DNA of 64,000 bases from Phycisphaerales bacterium (GTDB lineage Bacteria; Planctomycetota; Phycisphaerae; Phycisphaerales; UBA1924), in NCBI GenBank assembly GCA_029260295.1, contig JAJDDN010000008.1:806001-870000 (forward strand), given 5' to 3'. Below the pieces are notes generated by a model. It had not been told where the DNA came from. It ran no database searches and was given only the letters and a program-made list of their open reading frames with translations. Made by a program: the position numbers and the translations under genes. Position 1 is the stretch's first letter. The number at the start of each line of letters is the position of its first letter. Positions 17,834 through 26,892 of this stretch are shown one piece after another.

Positions 17834-17857
17834 CATGCGCTTACTCAGCCGCCAACC

Positions 17858-19543
17858 TTAGGGATTAATCCCCATCGCTTCTAAATACTCCGTGTATGTT
17901 GTCGTCACCCCATTGGTGGTAAACTCGTCGGCATCAATCGGGATCTCGGGTAGATCGGTCAGAAGAACGGCATTCGCTTGATGCGTGCCGATCCATTGAT
18001 CCATCATCACATCTGCTTGTGCGTAGTTTGGGTTCACACTCCCGCCAGGATTCCAGAGCAGGTACGAGTCAATCCCCATCGCATTCAGATGAACCATCAG
18101 CATCTCCCAAAGCAAGAACTCTTCACCGAGTGCCGTCGGACGACTCCACGAGTTGGGACCACTCGGGCCATACCCAGGAGGAGCAATCCATGGGACCACA
18201 GGCCCCACCCCAGCCGAAGACCGGCACCTGTTCACCTTGTCAATGAGCCGATTCCATCGACTATCCTTGGATGCATGACGGTAACGAATACTCTCAGGCC
18301 GATCCTCTAAATACACAACAGGCGATGAAACCCCCATAATTGACGCCCTAGCTATTGGTCGATTTCCTCGAGTAATGAGGTCAAATGATTGAAGCGTATC
18401 TCTGTAGTTCGATATTGGAAGCTGCCTGGAGTACGCACGATCAAAGGCATTGCTGAACACATCATCCAAAAACTTGGCCCTGAACTCAGCCGCAAACTGT
18501 GAATAATCATTGAGAGCAACGGTCCCCTGCGGGTCACGGAAGTCCATGAACTGGCTCACCGTTACCTGCTGCACAGATTGCGGGAGCAAGCTAAACACAC
18601 TCGACTCGGGCGTCATTATCTGCTCAAAGAACCACCGACGCTGGCCCCTTGGGACATTCCAGAAATCCACCCCGTCTTCCATGTCATGGATCAGAAAGTC
18701 TGGCTCGATGCCAAGGGCAGCGAGTTCAATCGCAAACTGATCCCAGTAATCTGCCAATCCCATACGGAATCCACCAGCTCCAATAACTGCATTCGGATCA
18801 GAATGATCGAACGGGAATCGGTTCGCCGGGCCGAACTCCTTCCAGAATCGGAGCCCGATCTTGTTGGGCTTAATATCTAGGATCTTCCGTTGAACCTGGA
18901 GAGCAAGCTGTTGTGGGGTTTTATTTCTCGGAGCAACTGTGATTGATTCAGAGATGTTCTGAAACTCCACCCCTGTATTTTCCCACGCGTACACGGTCAG
19001 AGGAACAGTTGAAGAGTTAAACTGATTGGGATCCTCAGAGTCGTCGCCAGACTGCTGATCCGACTGCCCGTTGGTATTCTGGTTCCCCGTTTGATTTGGG
19101 TTTACGGCCACTGTGGAGCCTGACCCGCCACCTCCACCACCGCCGCCACCACCACCGCCACCTCCACCGCCGCCACCGCCACCGCCACCGGAACTGCCAC
19201 CAGAAGACCCCCCACTATTTGAGCCCGACATATTGGCGATCGAGATCAAGTTGATTTCCGCGGCCTGCCCCCCACCGTCGAGACTGAGGTCAGATCGAAC
19301 CCGGAGAAACTGTTGAAGCCCCGATGGCGCATAGACCCGTGCAGAAAAACGAGGCACCCGCCTGATAACTACACGCCCGTCGGGCAAACTGATCTTGGTT
19401 TCCACCCATTCCCTTTGAGGAGCAGATTCAGAACTGGGCGTGTTGTTCCGCCTCGCCTCAGGCTCAGCGGAAACGGTTGAACATCCCACCGCTATAAGCA
19501 GGAACGAAGCGAGTAAGAGCCGAGTTGTTTGTGAAGAGATCAT
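17858..19543 (-). CDS. Putative lipoprotein with a long polyglycine linker
   Basis: From the ATG at 19543 the product has 561 residues. A signal peptide ends in a lipobox-like LLIAVGCS, so it is probably lipidated. A basic/beta-rich segment follows, then a Ser/Gly linker with a run of more than 20 glycines (DNA 19123-19196, a GGN-type repeat likely to vary in length). A larger C-terminal domain contains PDFLIHDMEDGVDFWNVP and WIAPPGYGPSG. The domain is not recognised; its aromatic, acidic character is compatible with a glycosidase-like barrel, but that is a guess. It is convergent with the HU gene. Confidence 0.65.
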   Translation of the reverse strand: MISSQTTRLLLASFLLIAVGCSTVSAEPEARRNNTPSSESAPQREWVETKISLPDGRVVIRRVPRFSARVYAPSGLQQFLRVRSDLSLDGGGQAAEINLISIANMSGSNSGGSSGGSSGGGGGGGGGGGGGGGGGGGGGGSGSTVAVNPNQTGNQNTNGQSDQQSGDDSEDPNQFNSSTVPLTVYAWENTGVEFQNISESITVAPRNKTPQQLALQVQRKILDIKPNKIGLRFWKEFGPANRFPFDHSDPNAVIGAGGFRMGLADYWDQFAIELAALGIEPDFLIHDMEDGVDFWNVPRGQRRWFFEQIMTPESSVFSLLPQSVQQVTVSQFMDFRDPQGTVALNDYSQFAAEFRAKFLDDVFSNAFDRAYSRQLPISNYRDTLQSFDLITRGNRPIARASIMGVSSPVVYLEDRPESIRYRHASKDSRWNRLIDKVNRCRSSAGVGPVVPWIAPPGYGPSGPNSWSRPTALGEEFLLWEMLMVHLNAMGIDSYLLWNPGGSVNPNYAQADVMMDQWIGTHQANAVLLTDLPEIPIDADEFTTNGVTTTYTEYLEAMGINP

Positions 19544-19864
19544 TTTGAATCCTTGAATCAGTTTTCCGAACCGCGATCTATGACAACTATCCATATCAAT
19601 CTCCCTTCCAACGAGTGAATCTTGAGAATCTATTCCACCTGTCCCATTTGTCTGGGAACTATACTCGGGTTAGTCGGACTGCCACTTTATCGGCCCAGCA
19701 GGCCCCGCCCGGGCAGATCAAATCAACTGCTTACAACTATGACAGGACAACCAAAAGCTCCAGCGTGCCAAGGCCGATAGCACCTATTCATTTTGCATCG
19801 TATCAGAATCTGCGATCAACTATGAGGCTAAAACTCAACATACTTTGCGAAAGGGTGTGATCCG
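19544..19864. other. Intergenic region between lipoprotein and psuG
   Basis: This 321-bp stretch separates divergent genes and must carry both promoters. A short frame at 19615-19860 has no protein-like character. No repeat or hairpin stands out. Confidence 0.4.
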
Positions 19865-20737
19865 ATGAATGCTGTAAACCGAGCAAAAAACAAAGCTGTT
19901 GCCCTCGAAACAACCTTACTGGTACACGGCGTCCCTTCAAACGCCGCCCAACCACTCGCCAGCGAACTCTCACAAATCGTCACCGACCAAGGCGCAAGCC
20001 CCGCACTCGTCGGAGTCATCAATGGTGTCCCAACCGTCGGAATGACCGACCAAGAACTCGACTCGATGCTCGCCCAGGACCTCGTCCTCAAAGCCAATAC
20101 AGCAAACCTCGGCGTCGCGATCCACCAGAAAGCCCACGCCGCCACCACCGTCAGCACGACTATGGAACTCGCCGCAGCCGCAGGTGTAAAGCTCTTTGCT
20201 ACAGGCGGAATCGGCGGTGTCCACAAGGGATACAGCAAACATCTCGATATCTCGAGTGATCTCGCGGCCTTCACCCGCTTCCCCGTCGCCGTCGTCACCA
20301 GCGGCGTCAAATCAATCCTCGATGTCGAATCCACCCGCGAAGCGCTCGAAACACTTGGAATTCTCGTCATCGGATACCAAACCGATTCATTCCCAGCCTT
20401 CTATCTCCGAGAATCCAACGCCCAAGTCGATGTTCGGATCGATGACCCCGCAGACCTGGCATTACTCATCAAGAGCGAACTCGCTCGCACAGGCAGGGGC
20501 ATCGTCATCGCCAATCCCATTCCCGCACAACACGAACTCGACAAAGAACAATGGCAAGGCTGGCTCGACCAAGCCAAGTCGGATGCAGAGCAATCCGGAG
20601 CTGCAGGCAGAGCAATGACTCCCGCCATACTCGGTCGATTACACGAAGTCTCTAATGGAGAAACACTTAGAGCAAACCTCGCGCTGATCCGAGCCAATAC
20701 CCTGCTTGCGGCACAACTCGCAGCAAATCTAGACTAA
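19865..20737 (+). CDS. psuG: Pseudouridine-5'-phosphate glycosidase
   Basis: The 290-residue protein carries the PsuG family motifs: ALETTLLVHGVP near the N-terminus, VSTTMELAAAAGVKLFATGG followed by IGGVHKG, and TSGVKSILDVESTREALETL. The enzyme reversibly splits pseudouridine 5'-phosphate into uracil and ribose 5-phosphate during RNA-base recycling. Family members use a Mn2+ site and a catalytic lysine, for which the conserved Lys in the SGVKSILD segment is a candidate. No psuK kinase gene or transporter is adjacent, so the supply of substrate is unexplained here. Confidence 0.93.
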   Translation: MNAVNRAKNKAVALETTLLVHGVPSNAAQPLASELSQIVTDQGASPALVGVINGVPTVGMTDQELDSMLAQDLVLKANTANLGVAIHQKAHAATTVSTTMELAAAAGVKLFATGGIGGVHKGYSKHLDISSDLAAFTRFPVAVVTSGVKSILDVESTREALETLGILVIGYQTDSFPAFYLRESNAQVDVRIDDPADLALLIKSELARTGRGIVIANPIPAQHELDKEQWQGWLDQAKSDAEQSGAAGRAMTPAILGRLHEVSNGETLRANLALIRANTLLAAQLAANLD

Positions 20738-21021
20738 TACCCGGTCACTCCCCGTACATCCGGTCGTTTATCGGGCATCTTGACACAATATTGACTCATT
20801 CTGAGCAATTGGATTCAGCGGATTCTCCCCAAATGTGCTACGATAACGGCTGTGATTGCGTCCCGATTCACCAGTAGACTTGGGAAGTCTGAGTTGTTTA
20901 GGTGATGAGATGCACAATCCGAGAGAGCTCGGGCATACACAGTTGTGCCCGAATACACCATCAAGTGAGAGCGATGACTCCGCGCGTGCGGAAGACATCA
21001 TCAACCAAAGGAGATTGAGAT

Positions 21022-23148
21022 ATGCGTAAGCAATATGGAATCGCAGCGATCGTTATGGCGGCAGGCATTTGTGCCCCCGCCCTCGCACAAGACAGTATCA
21101 GCAGTTTGGGCGGCGACCTCCCAGGCGATGCTCTGAACCCGTGGAATCCAAACTGTGCGTCATATGTCGTGGATCTTTCACCATTCACAAGCACAAAGGG
21201 CCACCTCTTCGGTGTTGCCCCACTACTCAAAACATCACAAATCGGCAGCACAAACTTTAACAACCTGTTCTCCTCGAGCACAATCAGCCCGAGCACATCA
21301 ACAGGCGTCGCCTACTCAGTTCCAACATATTCACTCTGGGAAAACGCTCCTGGCGCCGGTGTTCATGGCGAAATGAACTCCGCAGGTGTCCCGAAAACTC
21401 CTGAAGGCCTTGCATCACGCTTCGCGATCGCACTCAACGAGTTCGGTACCGCTGAAGGCGGCGCAAGCTTCAACGGCATCATCGGTGCCTATGTAAACTA
21501 CAATGAATCAGACGCAAACCGCCTCTATGTTGACCGCCGCCAAGCCGCAGTCAACATGCCAGACGAGTTCGCAGGCGATTCCTCACAGTTCGGCGGCCTT
21601 TCCGTCGATGCCAACGGCAACATCTTCTACCGTGGCGATAACAATGGCGCCATTGGTGGAAACCAACTCGCAGGAAACAACCTCTTCCGCACACGCCTCC
21701 TCGACCGTGACTGTGGAACGATGAACCTCATCTCGGCAGCTCCAACACTTGACGCGACCGACCGCCTGGTCGTCAACCATCCAGATGTTCTTGGTGTTCC
21801 AAACAACATCCCAGCACGCGTTGCCGGCGGAAACGGCCTTTCAGTTGACGGCACCGCCTTCGGACTAACCGCAGAGCTAGTCGTCGCAGACACCGGGTCG
21901 CACACCCAAACACCTGCCCACCTCGATACAACCGGCGGCATCGGTGGCGATCACCGAGGCTCCTTCGGCACCACCACCCACGACTTCCTGGGCAACGGCG
22001 CTGATTACACCCTCGCACTCCTCGCCAAGGACGCACAAGCAGGCAGCGGCGAAACCCGCATCCTCAATGTCACCAGCGTTGACGCAGCAGGTGCAGTCCT
22101 CGGAAACAAGGGCTTCGAAATCCCACTATCTATCACAGATAACGATGACGGCTTCGTCATCAACTACACCGGCCAAGGCCAGCCAAACAACTACGGCGGA
22201 TCCACCCTCTTCCGTGGTGGCGTCGGCCATGTCGCAATCGGTCGCGACCAGGCAGGCCGTGGCTTGATGGCCGCAATGGTCAACGAGAACGGCTTCCAAG
22301 ATGACTTCGCAAACCAGATCGTTGTCTGCCGCTATGACGCAGCAACAGGTGCCGAAGAGTGGACCTTGGCTGCATATGTCGACCAAGCAAACGCATTCAA
22401 TCCTGTTGTCAACACCAGTAAGGAAATCTGCGATGCCAGCGGCGCTGTCATCGGTATGATCACCGACCTCCCAGACATCACCGGCGGCCTCCCACTGGGC
22501 CCAGGCATGTCCGCACCAGCAATCGACTCCGTCGGTAACATCTGGTTCTTGTCCGCAGTCAAGCTTCTTGATCGTGGCCCAAACGGCGAGCCTGACTTTG
22601 ACGGTGCCCTGATACGCGCGATCTACAACCCAGCCACCTTCTCATACAAGCTTGAAATGATCCTCGAAACCGGACAGGTCTTCGCAGGACTCAACTCGGG
22701 ACGCAACTACCGCGTTGATTTCCTCGGCTCCTCAACAGCCGCAGGCGGAGCAACACCAGGCACCATCTACTCAAGCAACATGGCTGAGTTCGCATGGAAC
22801 AACACCGATGTTTCAACAGCTGATACATCAGATCCGATCACCAACGGTGGCCTGATCTTCGGCACAGCTATCACATACGACACCAACGAAGACGGCCGCT
22901 ACAACAACCCAACCTCAGTATTCTTCGATCCAGCTTTCCCAGCTGACGAGTCATACTCAGTTGGCCTGTATGTTGGTTACTACCAAGACACAGTCCCGTG
23001 TCCAGCCGACCTCAACGGCGACGGCGCCCTTGACTTCTTCGACATCGTCGGACTCCTTGGACCTCGCCTTGATTACAACGGCGACACAGTCTTTGACTTC
23101 TTCGACATCGTCGCATTCCTCACGGACTTCCAAGCCGGCTGTCCATAA
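21022..23148 (+). CDS. Secreted protein of unknown function with C-terminal DFFDI-type tail
   Basis: The 708-residue protein has a signal peptide (YGIAAIVMAAGICAPALAQ) and AGGAGA before the ATG. The body is rich in Gly, Asn and Asp and looks beta-rich; no enzyme motif was recognised. The last ~48 residues contain CPADLNGDGALDFFDIVGLL and a second NGDTVFDFFDIVAFL, ending AGCP. This dockerin-like, calcium-loop-type tail recurs on two other exported proteins in the window and is typical of Phycisphaerae. It may serve in attachment or sorting. Codon use is strongly biased to C-ending codons, suggesting high expression, and a strong terminator follows. Confidence 0.8.
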   Translation: MRKQYGIAAIVMAAGICAPALAQDSISSLGGDLPGDALNPWNPNCASYVVDLSPFTSTKGHLFGVAPLLKTSQIGSTNFNNLFSSSTISPSTSTGVAYSVPTYSLWENAPGAGVHGEMNSAGVPKTPEGLASRFAIALNEFGTAEGGASFNGIIGAYVNYNESDANRLYVDRRQAAVNMPDEFAGDSSQFGGLSVDANGNIFYRGDNNGAIGGNQLAGNNLFRTRLLDRDCGTMNLISAAPTLDATDRLVVNHPDVLGVPNNIPARVAGGNGLSVDGTAFGLTAELVVADTGSHTQTPAHLDTTGGIGGDHRGSFGTTTHDFLGNGADYTLALLAKDAQAGSGETRILNVTSVDAAGAVLGNKGFEIPLSITDNDDGFVINYTGQGQPNNYGGSTLFRGGVGHVAIGRDQAGRGLMAAMVNENGFQDDFANQIVVCRYDAATGAEEWTLAAYVDQANAFNPVVNTSKEICDASGAVIGMITDLPDITGGLPLGPGMSAPAIDSVGNIWFLSAVKLLDRGPNGEPDFDGALIRAIYNPATFSYKLEMILETGQVFAGLNSGRNYRVDFLGSSTAAGGATPGTIYSSNMAEFAWNNTDVSTADTSDPITNGGLIFGTAITYDTNEDGRYNNPTSVFFDPAFPADESYSVGLYVGYYQDTVPCPADLNGDGALDFFDIVGLLGPRLDYNGDTVFDFFDIVAFLTDFQAGCP

Positions 23149-23194
23149 CAATCGCGATTCGGGCTACTCATTATGAGTGCCCTCAAAAAACTTC

Positions 23195-23228
23195 AAACGC
23201 CCGCGCTTAACAGCGCGGGCGTTTCTTA
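23195..23228 (+). terminator. Strong hairpin terminator after the 708-residue secreted protein
   Basis: A perfect 12-bp stem, AAACGCCCGCGC and GCGCGGGCGTTT, around loop TTAACA (23195-23224), followed by CTT. Confidence 0.88.
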
Positions 23229-23327
23229 AACGAGATCACAATCTCAACCCAGGCGATCACATTGCCTGTGAATCCACCAAAAGATGTGGTATGTTTCGGT
23301 AGCAAATACGATTTGAGGAGAGAGCCA

Positions 23328-24686
23328 ATGAAGTACAGTTCAATCATCGCAGGGTCCATTCTGGCATGCATCAGCGGCTCAGCCGTAGCACAGTGGGACC
23401 CAGACAACGGCGACTGGCTCAAATCAGATCAAACAGACATCCGCATCATGACATGGAATGTCCAAGACGGCATCTGCAAAACAAACCCAAAGACAGACGC
23501 CTTCAACAACTGGAACGGCATCGTCCGCATCATCGCATCGATGCAGCCAGACATCCTCATACTCCAAGAATGCGGCGACAACTCAGGCAATGGTACAGGA
23601 TCAGGCGTTGACTCCATCGTTGATCTCACCACAGTATCAGAACTCCTCGTACAAGGCGGAACAGACCCATTCCTCGGCGGCGCAGTCACATCCTATATCC
23701 AACTCTTCACCGGCACAGACTACGACCTCCCATACATCTACGCGAGCGAAGCCAACGACGGCTTTAACCGAAACCTCATCCTCTCCCGCTACCCCTTCGC
23801 AGACCTCAATGGCGGCGGCGGAGCAACCTACTCCACATTCGTCCTCCAGCCAGATGAATACCAAACCGGCGGCACCGGCGGCATCCGCGGCTACCAGTTC
23901 GCAGAAATCGACCTCCCAGACGAGCTCTACGCCGGCGATGTCGTTGTCGGCAACGGCCACCTCAAAGCAGGCGGAGATTCAAGCGACTTCGAACAACGCG
24001 CCCGAGCAAGCGAAAACATCGCCTACCTCATCGACTACTACTACAACGGCGCAGGCACAGGAATGAGCGACCCCCACAGCAAAGTCTCACTCCCATCCAC
24101 AGGCACAATCCTCGCCCCCAACACCCCCGTTATCGTCGGCGGTGATCTCAACGAAAACCCAGGAAACGGCCCCGCTGAGTTCATCGCTCGCGCAGCAACC
24201 AACGGCGGTACCGACGGCACAGACCGCGACCAATCAGACTCCACCCTGGATCAAGCCTTCCAACCAATCTCAGGCGACATCACCACCCAAGGCAACGGCT
24301 CAAAGCTCGACTACCTCATCTATCAAGACTCAATCGTCACCCCACGCCGTCAGTTCATCTTCCGTTCAACCGGCGACGGCATGACCAACGCATCACAAAT
24401 CCCAGAACCAGCACGCTCGTTCCCGATCAACCCCTTCACCGTCTCAGGTTTCTCATCAGACCACAGACCAGTCGTCATCGACTTCATCTTCGAAGCCGCG
24501 GCCGTTGACCCTTGCCCGTCCCCACCAGACTTCGCCGACGACAATGTCCTTGACTTCTTCGACATCGCTGCATTCCTAAGCGCGTTCGCCGCTCAGGATA
24601 TGATCGCAGACATCACCGAAGACGGCCAGCTGGACTTCTTCGACATCAGCGGATTCCTCACCCTCTTCTCCGCCGGCTGCCCATAA
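23328..24686 (+). CDS. Secreted endonuclease/exonuclease/phosphatase-family protein with DFFDI-type tail
   Basis: From the ATG at 23328 (GAGGAG upstream) the product has 452 residues with signal peptide SSIIAGSILACISGSAVAQ. Its EEP-fold catalytic motifs are MTWNVQDG, ILQECGD, GGDLNENPGN and the terminal SDHRPVVIDF, giving the metal-binding Asn/Glu/Asp/His set. It probably cleaves phosphodiesters (nucleic acid or lipid head group) outside the cytoplasm. The C-terminus has two DFFDI loops and ends AGCP, as in the preceding secreted protein. The upstream open frame from 23262 is discarded because the signal peptide and ribosome-binding site fix this start. Confidence 0.88.
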   Translation: MKYSSIIAGSILACISGSAVAQWDPDNGDWLKSDQTDIRIMTWNVQDGICKTNPKTDAFNNWNGIVRIIASMQPDILILQECGDNSGNGTGSGVDSIVDLTTVSELLVQGGTDPFLGGAVTSYIQLFTGTDYDLPYIYASEANDGFNRNLILSRYPFADLNGGGGATYSTFVLQPDEYQTGGTGGIRGYQFAEIDLPDELYAGDVVVGNGHLKAGGDSSDFEQRARASENIAYLIDYYYNGAGTGMSDPHSKVSLPSTGTILAPNTPVIVGGDLNENPGNGPAEFIARAATNGGTDGTDRDQSDSTLDQAFQPISGDITTQGNGSKLDYLIYQDSIVTPRRQFIFRSTGDGMTNASQIPEPARSFPINPFTVSGFSSDHRPVVIDFIFEAAAVDPCPSPPDFADDNVLDFFDIAAFLSAFAAQDMIADITEDGQLDFFDISGFLTLFSAGCP

Positions 24687-24721
24687 CCAAAGCACGCGAT
24701 CATGATTCCACCTAAACCGGC

Positions 24722-25222
24722 TTATTCGCCGGCCTGGTCTCCCGCTTGATCACGGAGCGCACGCACCTCAGCCACCGCATCATCCAAGTTCCGCTTGAGC
24801 TGACGAACACGCAGAAGCGACCGGACCCGCGTCAGCAGCTCAAGCTTGTTGACAGGCTTGGTTAAAAAATCATCCGCCCCCACATCAATCGCCCGCTCAA
24901 CATCCCCAACCTCACTCAGTGCCGTCACCATGATAATTGGAATATCCCGGGTCTCAGTATCCCCCTTGAGCTGCTGGCAAACCTGATACCCGCTCATCTT
25001 GGGCATCATGATGTCGAGCAAAATAATGTCCGGCGGATTGTCCTTCACAGACTCAATCGCCTGAATCCCATCCGAGACAACCCGGACAGGCCCGCCCAGA
25101 TCATCAAGGTACGCCTGGAGCAACTCAAGGTTCTGCTCGTTGTCATCAACGATCAGCACGCCCTGATGAATTACCTCGGAAGATTCATCCGCTTCTGGCA
25201 TTGTCGGAGGGGTGGTACTCAT
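24722..25222 (-). CDS. Single-domain response regulator with coiled-coil tail
   Basis: From the ATG at 25222 the protein has 166 residues. The receiver domain shows the acidic pair in LIVDDNEQN, the phospho-acceptor Asp in ILLDIMMPKMSG, the Thr in IIMVTALS and the Lys in FLTKPVNKLEL. After the receiver, a ~35-residue charged helix (LRVRQLKRNLDDAVAEVRAL) may form a coiled coil. There is no DNA-binding output domain, so it probably acts by protein contact. No histidine kinase is adjacent. A longer frame starting at TTG 25231 is less likely. Confidence 0.9.
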   Translation of the reverse strand: MSTTPPTMPEADESSEVIHQGVLIVDDNEQNLELLQAYLDDLGGPVRVVSDGIQAIESVKDNPPDIILLDIMMPKMSGYQVCQQLKGDTETRDIPIIMVTALSEVGDVERAIDVGADDFLTKPVNKLELLTRVRSLLRVRQLKRNLDDAVAEVRALRDQAGDQAGE

Positions 25223-25389
25223 AGCAATCAAATCCTTTCAGCTACTGAATCATTGGACGCCCAATCCCGGTAGACTAGCAAGTGACATCATACTACACGA
25301 CACGATGAGTCATAATCCCCTAATCCCGGGCAGGATGTGGAGAACCGACCCCCGACCACCCGAAAGTAGGATACAGGAGACCCGCATCT

Positions 25390-26889
25390 ATGACCCACAG
25401 ACTTCCGAACCAGTTCCGGGCAATCAGCATTCTGGGCCTGCTGTCCTTGCTGTGCTCCCTCTGCCTCGCCGGACCGCTCGACTCAACACTCGACCACCTC
25501 GTAGGAAACGCCAGCCTCGCGGGCGGCAAAGCCGCCATCCACATCATTGATCTCAACTCAAACCGCGAACTCGGTGAATACCAAAGCACCGAACTCATGA
25601 TCCCCGCCTCCAACATGAAACTCCTCAGCTCTGGTGCCGCCTTCATGATCCTCGGCAGTGACTTCGAGTTCAGAACAACATTCGATATCTTCGAGGCCAA
25701 CGGCCACAAAACACTTATCATCAGAGGTTCTGGAGACCCCGCCCTAGGCGACCCCGGAATCTTCGAAGACGAAGAACAAGCACTCTCACACGAAGCCCTC
25801 TTCGACGCAATCGCCAAAGCACTCACAGACCGAGGCATCGAATCAATACATGAAATCGTCGTTGACGACCGCGTCTTCGATCGCATCTGGGCCCACCCAG
25901 ATTGGCCCATCGACCAACTCAACCGCTGGTACTGCGCCGAAGTCGGCGGCCTCAACTTCCAAACAAATGTCATCAGAATGTTCCCCATCCCAGGATCCCT
26001 CGGAGGAACCCCGCTCCTAGAAATGCAGCCAGACCTCCCCTGGATCGATGTTCAAATCAAAGCCAAAACAATCTCCAAAGGCCGAGACAGCGCATGGGTC
26101 GCTCGCCCAACCCCAGCAAACAAGTTTACCCTCTACGGCAATGTCCGAGGCAAAACAGACATCCCCGTCAGTGTCCATCAGCCATCACTCTTCGCTGGCA
26201 GAGTCTTTGCTCACGCACTCAGCAAACGCGGCATCAAAATCGACAACAACGGCTACATCGAAGAATCAGTCCGACTCGCAAGCCCAACCGATATCTGGGA
26301 TTCATCACCCATCGCGGTGGTCACCACTCCCATCACCGATGTAATCAAAAGAACAAACACAGACTCATACAACCTCTACGCCGAATCCCTTCTCAAACGA
26401 ATCGGGCACGAAATCACCGGCGATCCAGGGTCATGGGAAAACGGAGCCTCGGTCGTCAGGCTCCTCCTGAGCCAGCATGTCAACGCCTCCGCCGCACAAA
26501 GCACCATCATCGCCGACGGCTCAGGCATGAGCAGAGACAACAAAGTCACGCCCAAAACACTCACAAAGTGGATCGGTGTACTCGCACGCCTCGACGACTG
26601 GGACACCTTCAAAGCCTCCCTCGCAACCCCAGGCAACGGCACACTCAAACGCCGATTCGTAAACACAAACCTCAAATCTACACTCCACGCCAAGAGCGGA
26701 TACCTCAACGGCGTCTACGCACTCTCAGGAGTCCTCGAACACCCCAACGGCCAAAGAGCCGCATTCTCAATCATCCTCAACAACATCAAACCCGGCGCCG
26801 GCTCCCGCGCCGCCAAACCATTCATCAAAGATGTTGTCATAGAAATCGACGCCTACCTCGAAGAACAAACCCCCGGCTTCGGCGGCTGA
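25390..26889 (+). CDS. dacB: D-alanyl-D-alanine carboxypeptidase/endopeptidase, PBP4 (S13) family
   Basis: The 499-residue exported protein has an N-terminal signal sequence (ISILGLLSLLCSLCLAG). The serine-hydrolase motifs are SxxK in IPASNMKLLSSG, SxN in DSYNLYAESLL and KSG in LHAKSGYLNG. This is the S13/PBP4 family, which trims or cleaves peptidoglycan peptide cross-links in the periplasm. Its presence supports a peptidoglycan wall in this organism. Length fits DacB proteins (about 470-500). It converges with the UbiD-family gene, with a 3-bp gap. Confidence 0.92.
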   Translation: MTHRLPNQFRAISILGLLSLLCSLCLAGPLDSTLDHLVGNASLAGGKAAIHIIDLNSNRELGEYQSTELMIPASNMKLLSSGAAFMILGSDFEFRTTFDIFEANGHKTLIIRGSGDPALGDPGIFEDEEQALSHEALFDAIAKALTDRGIESIHEIVVDDRVFDRIWAHPDWPIDQLNRWYCAEVGGLNFQTNVIRMFPIPGSLGGTPLLEMQPDLPWIDVQIKAKTISKGRDSAWVARPTPANKFTLYGNVRGKTDIPVSVHQPSLFAGRVFAHALSKRGIKIDNNGYIEESVRLASPTDIWDSSPIAVVTTPITDVIKRTNTDSYNLYAESLLKRIGHEITGDPGSWENGASVVRLLLSQHVNASAAQSTIIADGSGMSRDNKVTPKTLTKWIGVLARLDDWDTFKASLATPGNGTLKRRFVNTNLKSTLHAKSGYLNGVYALSGVLEHPNGQRAAFSIILNNIKPGAGSRAAKPFIKDVVIEIDAYLEEQTPGFGG

Positions 26890-26892
26890 CCC

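Noticed and set aside
19113..19316. Polyproline frame opposite the polyglycine tract
   Set aside because: It is the antisense reading of the glycine linker in the lipoprotein gene.
20761..21021. TTGACA at 20780 as a -35 box for the 708-residue secreted protein
   Set aside because: No -10 hexamer lies at a suitable distance, so no promoter is called.
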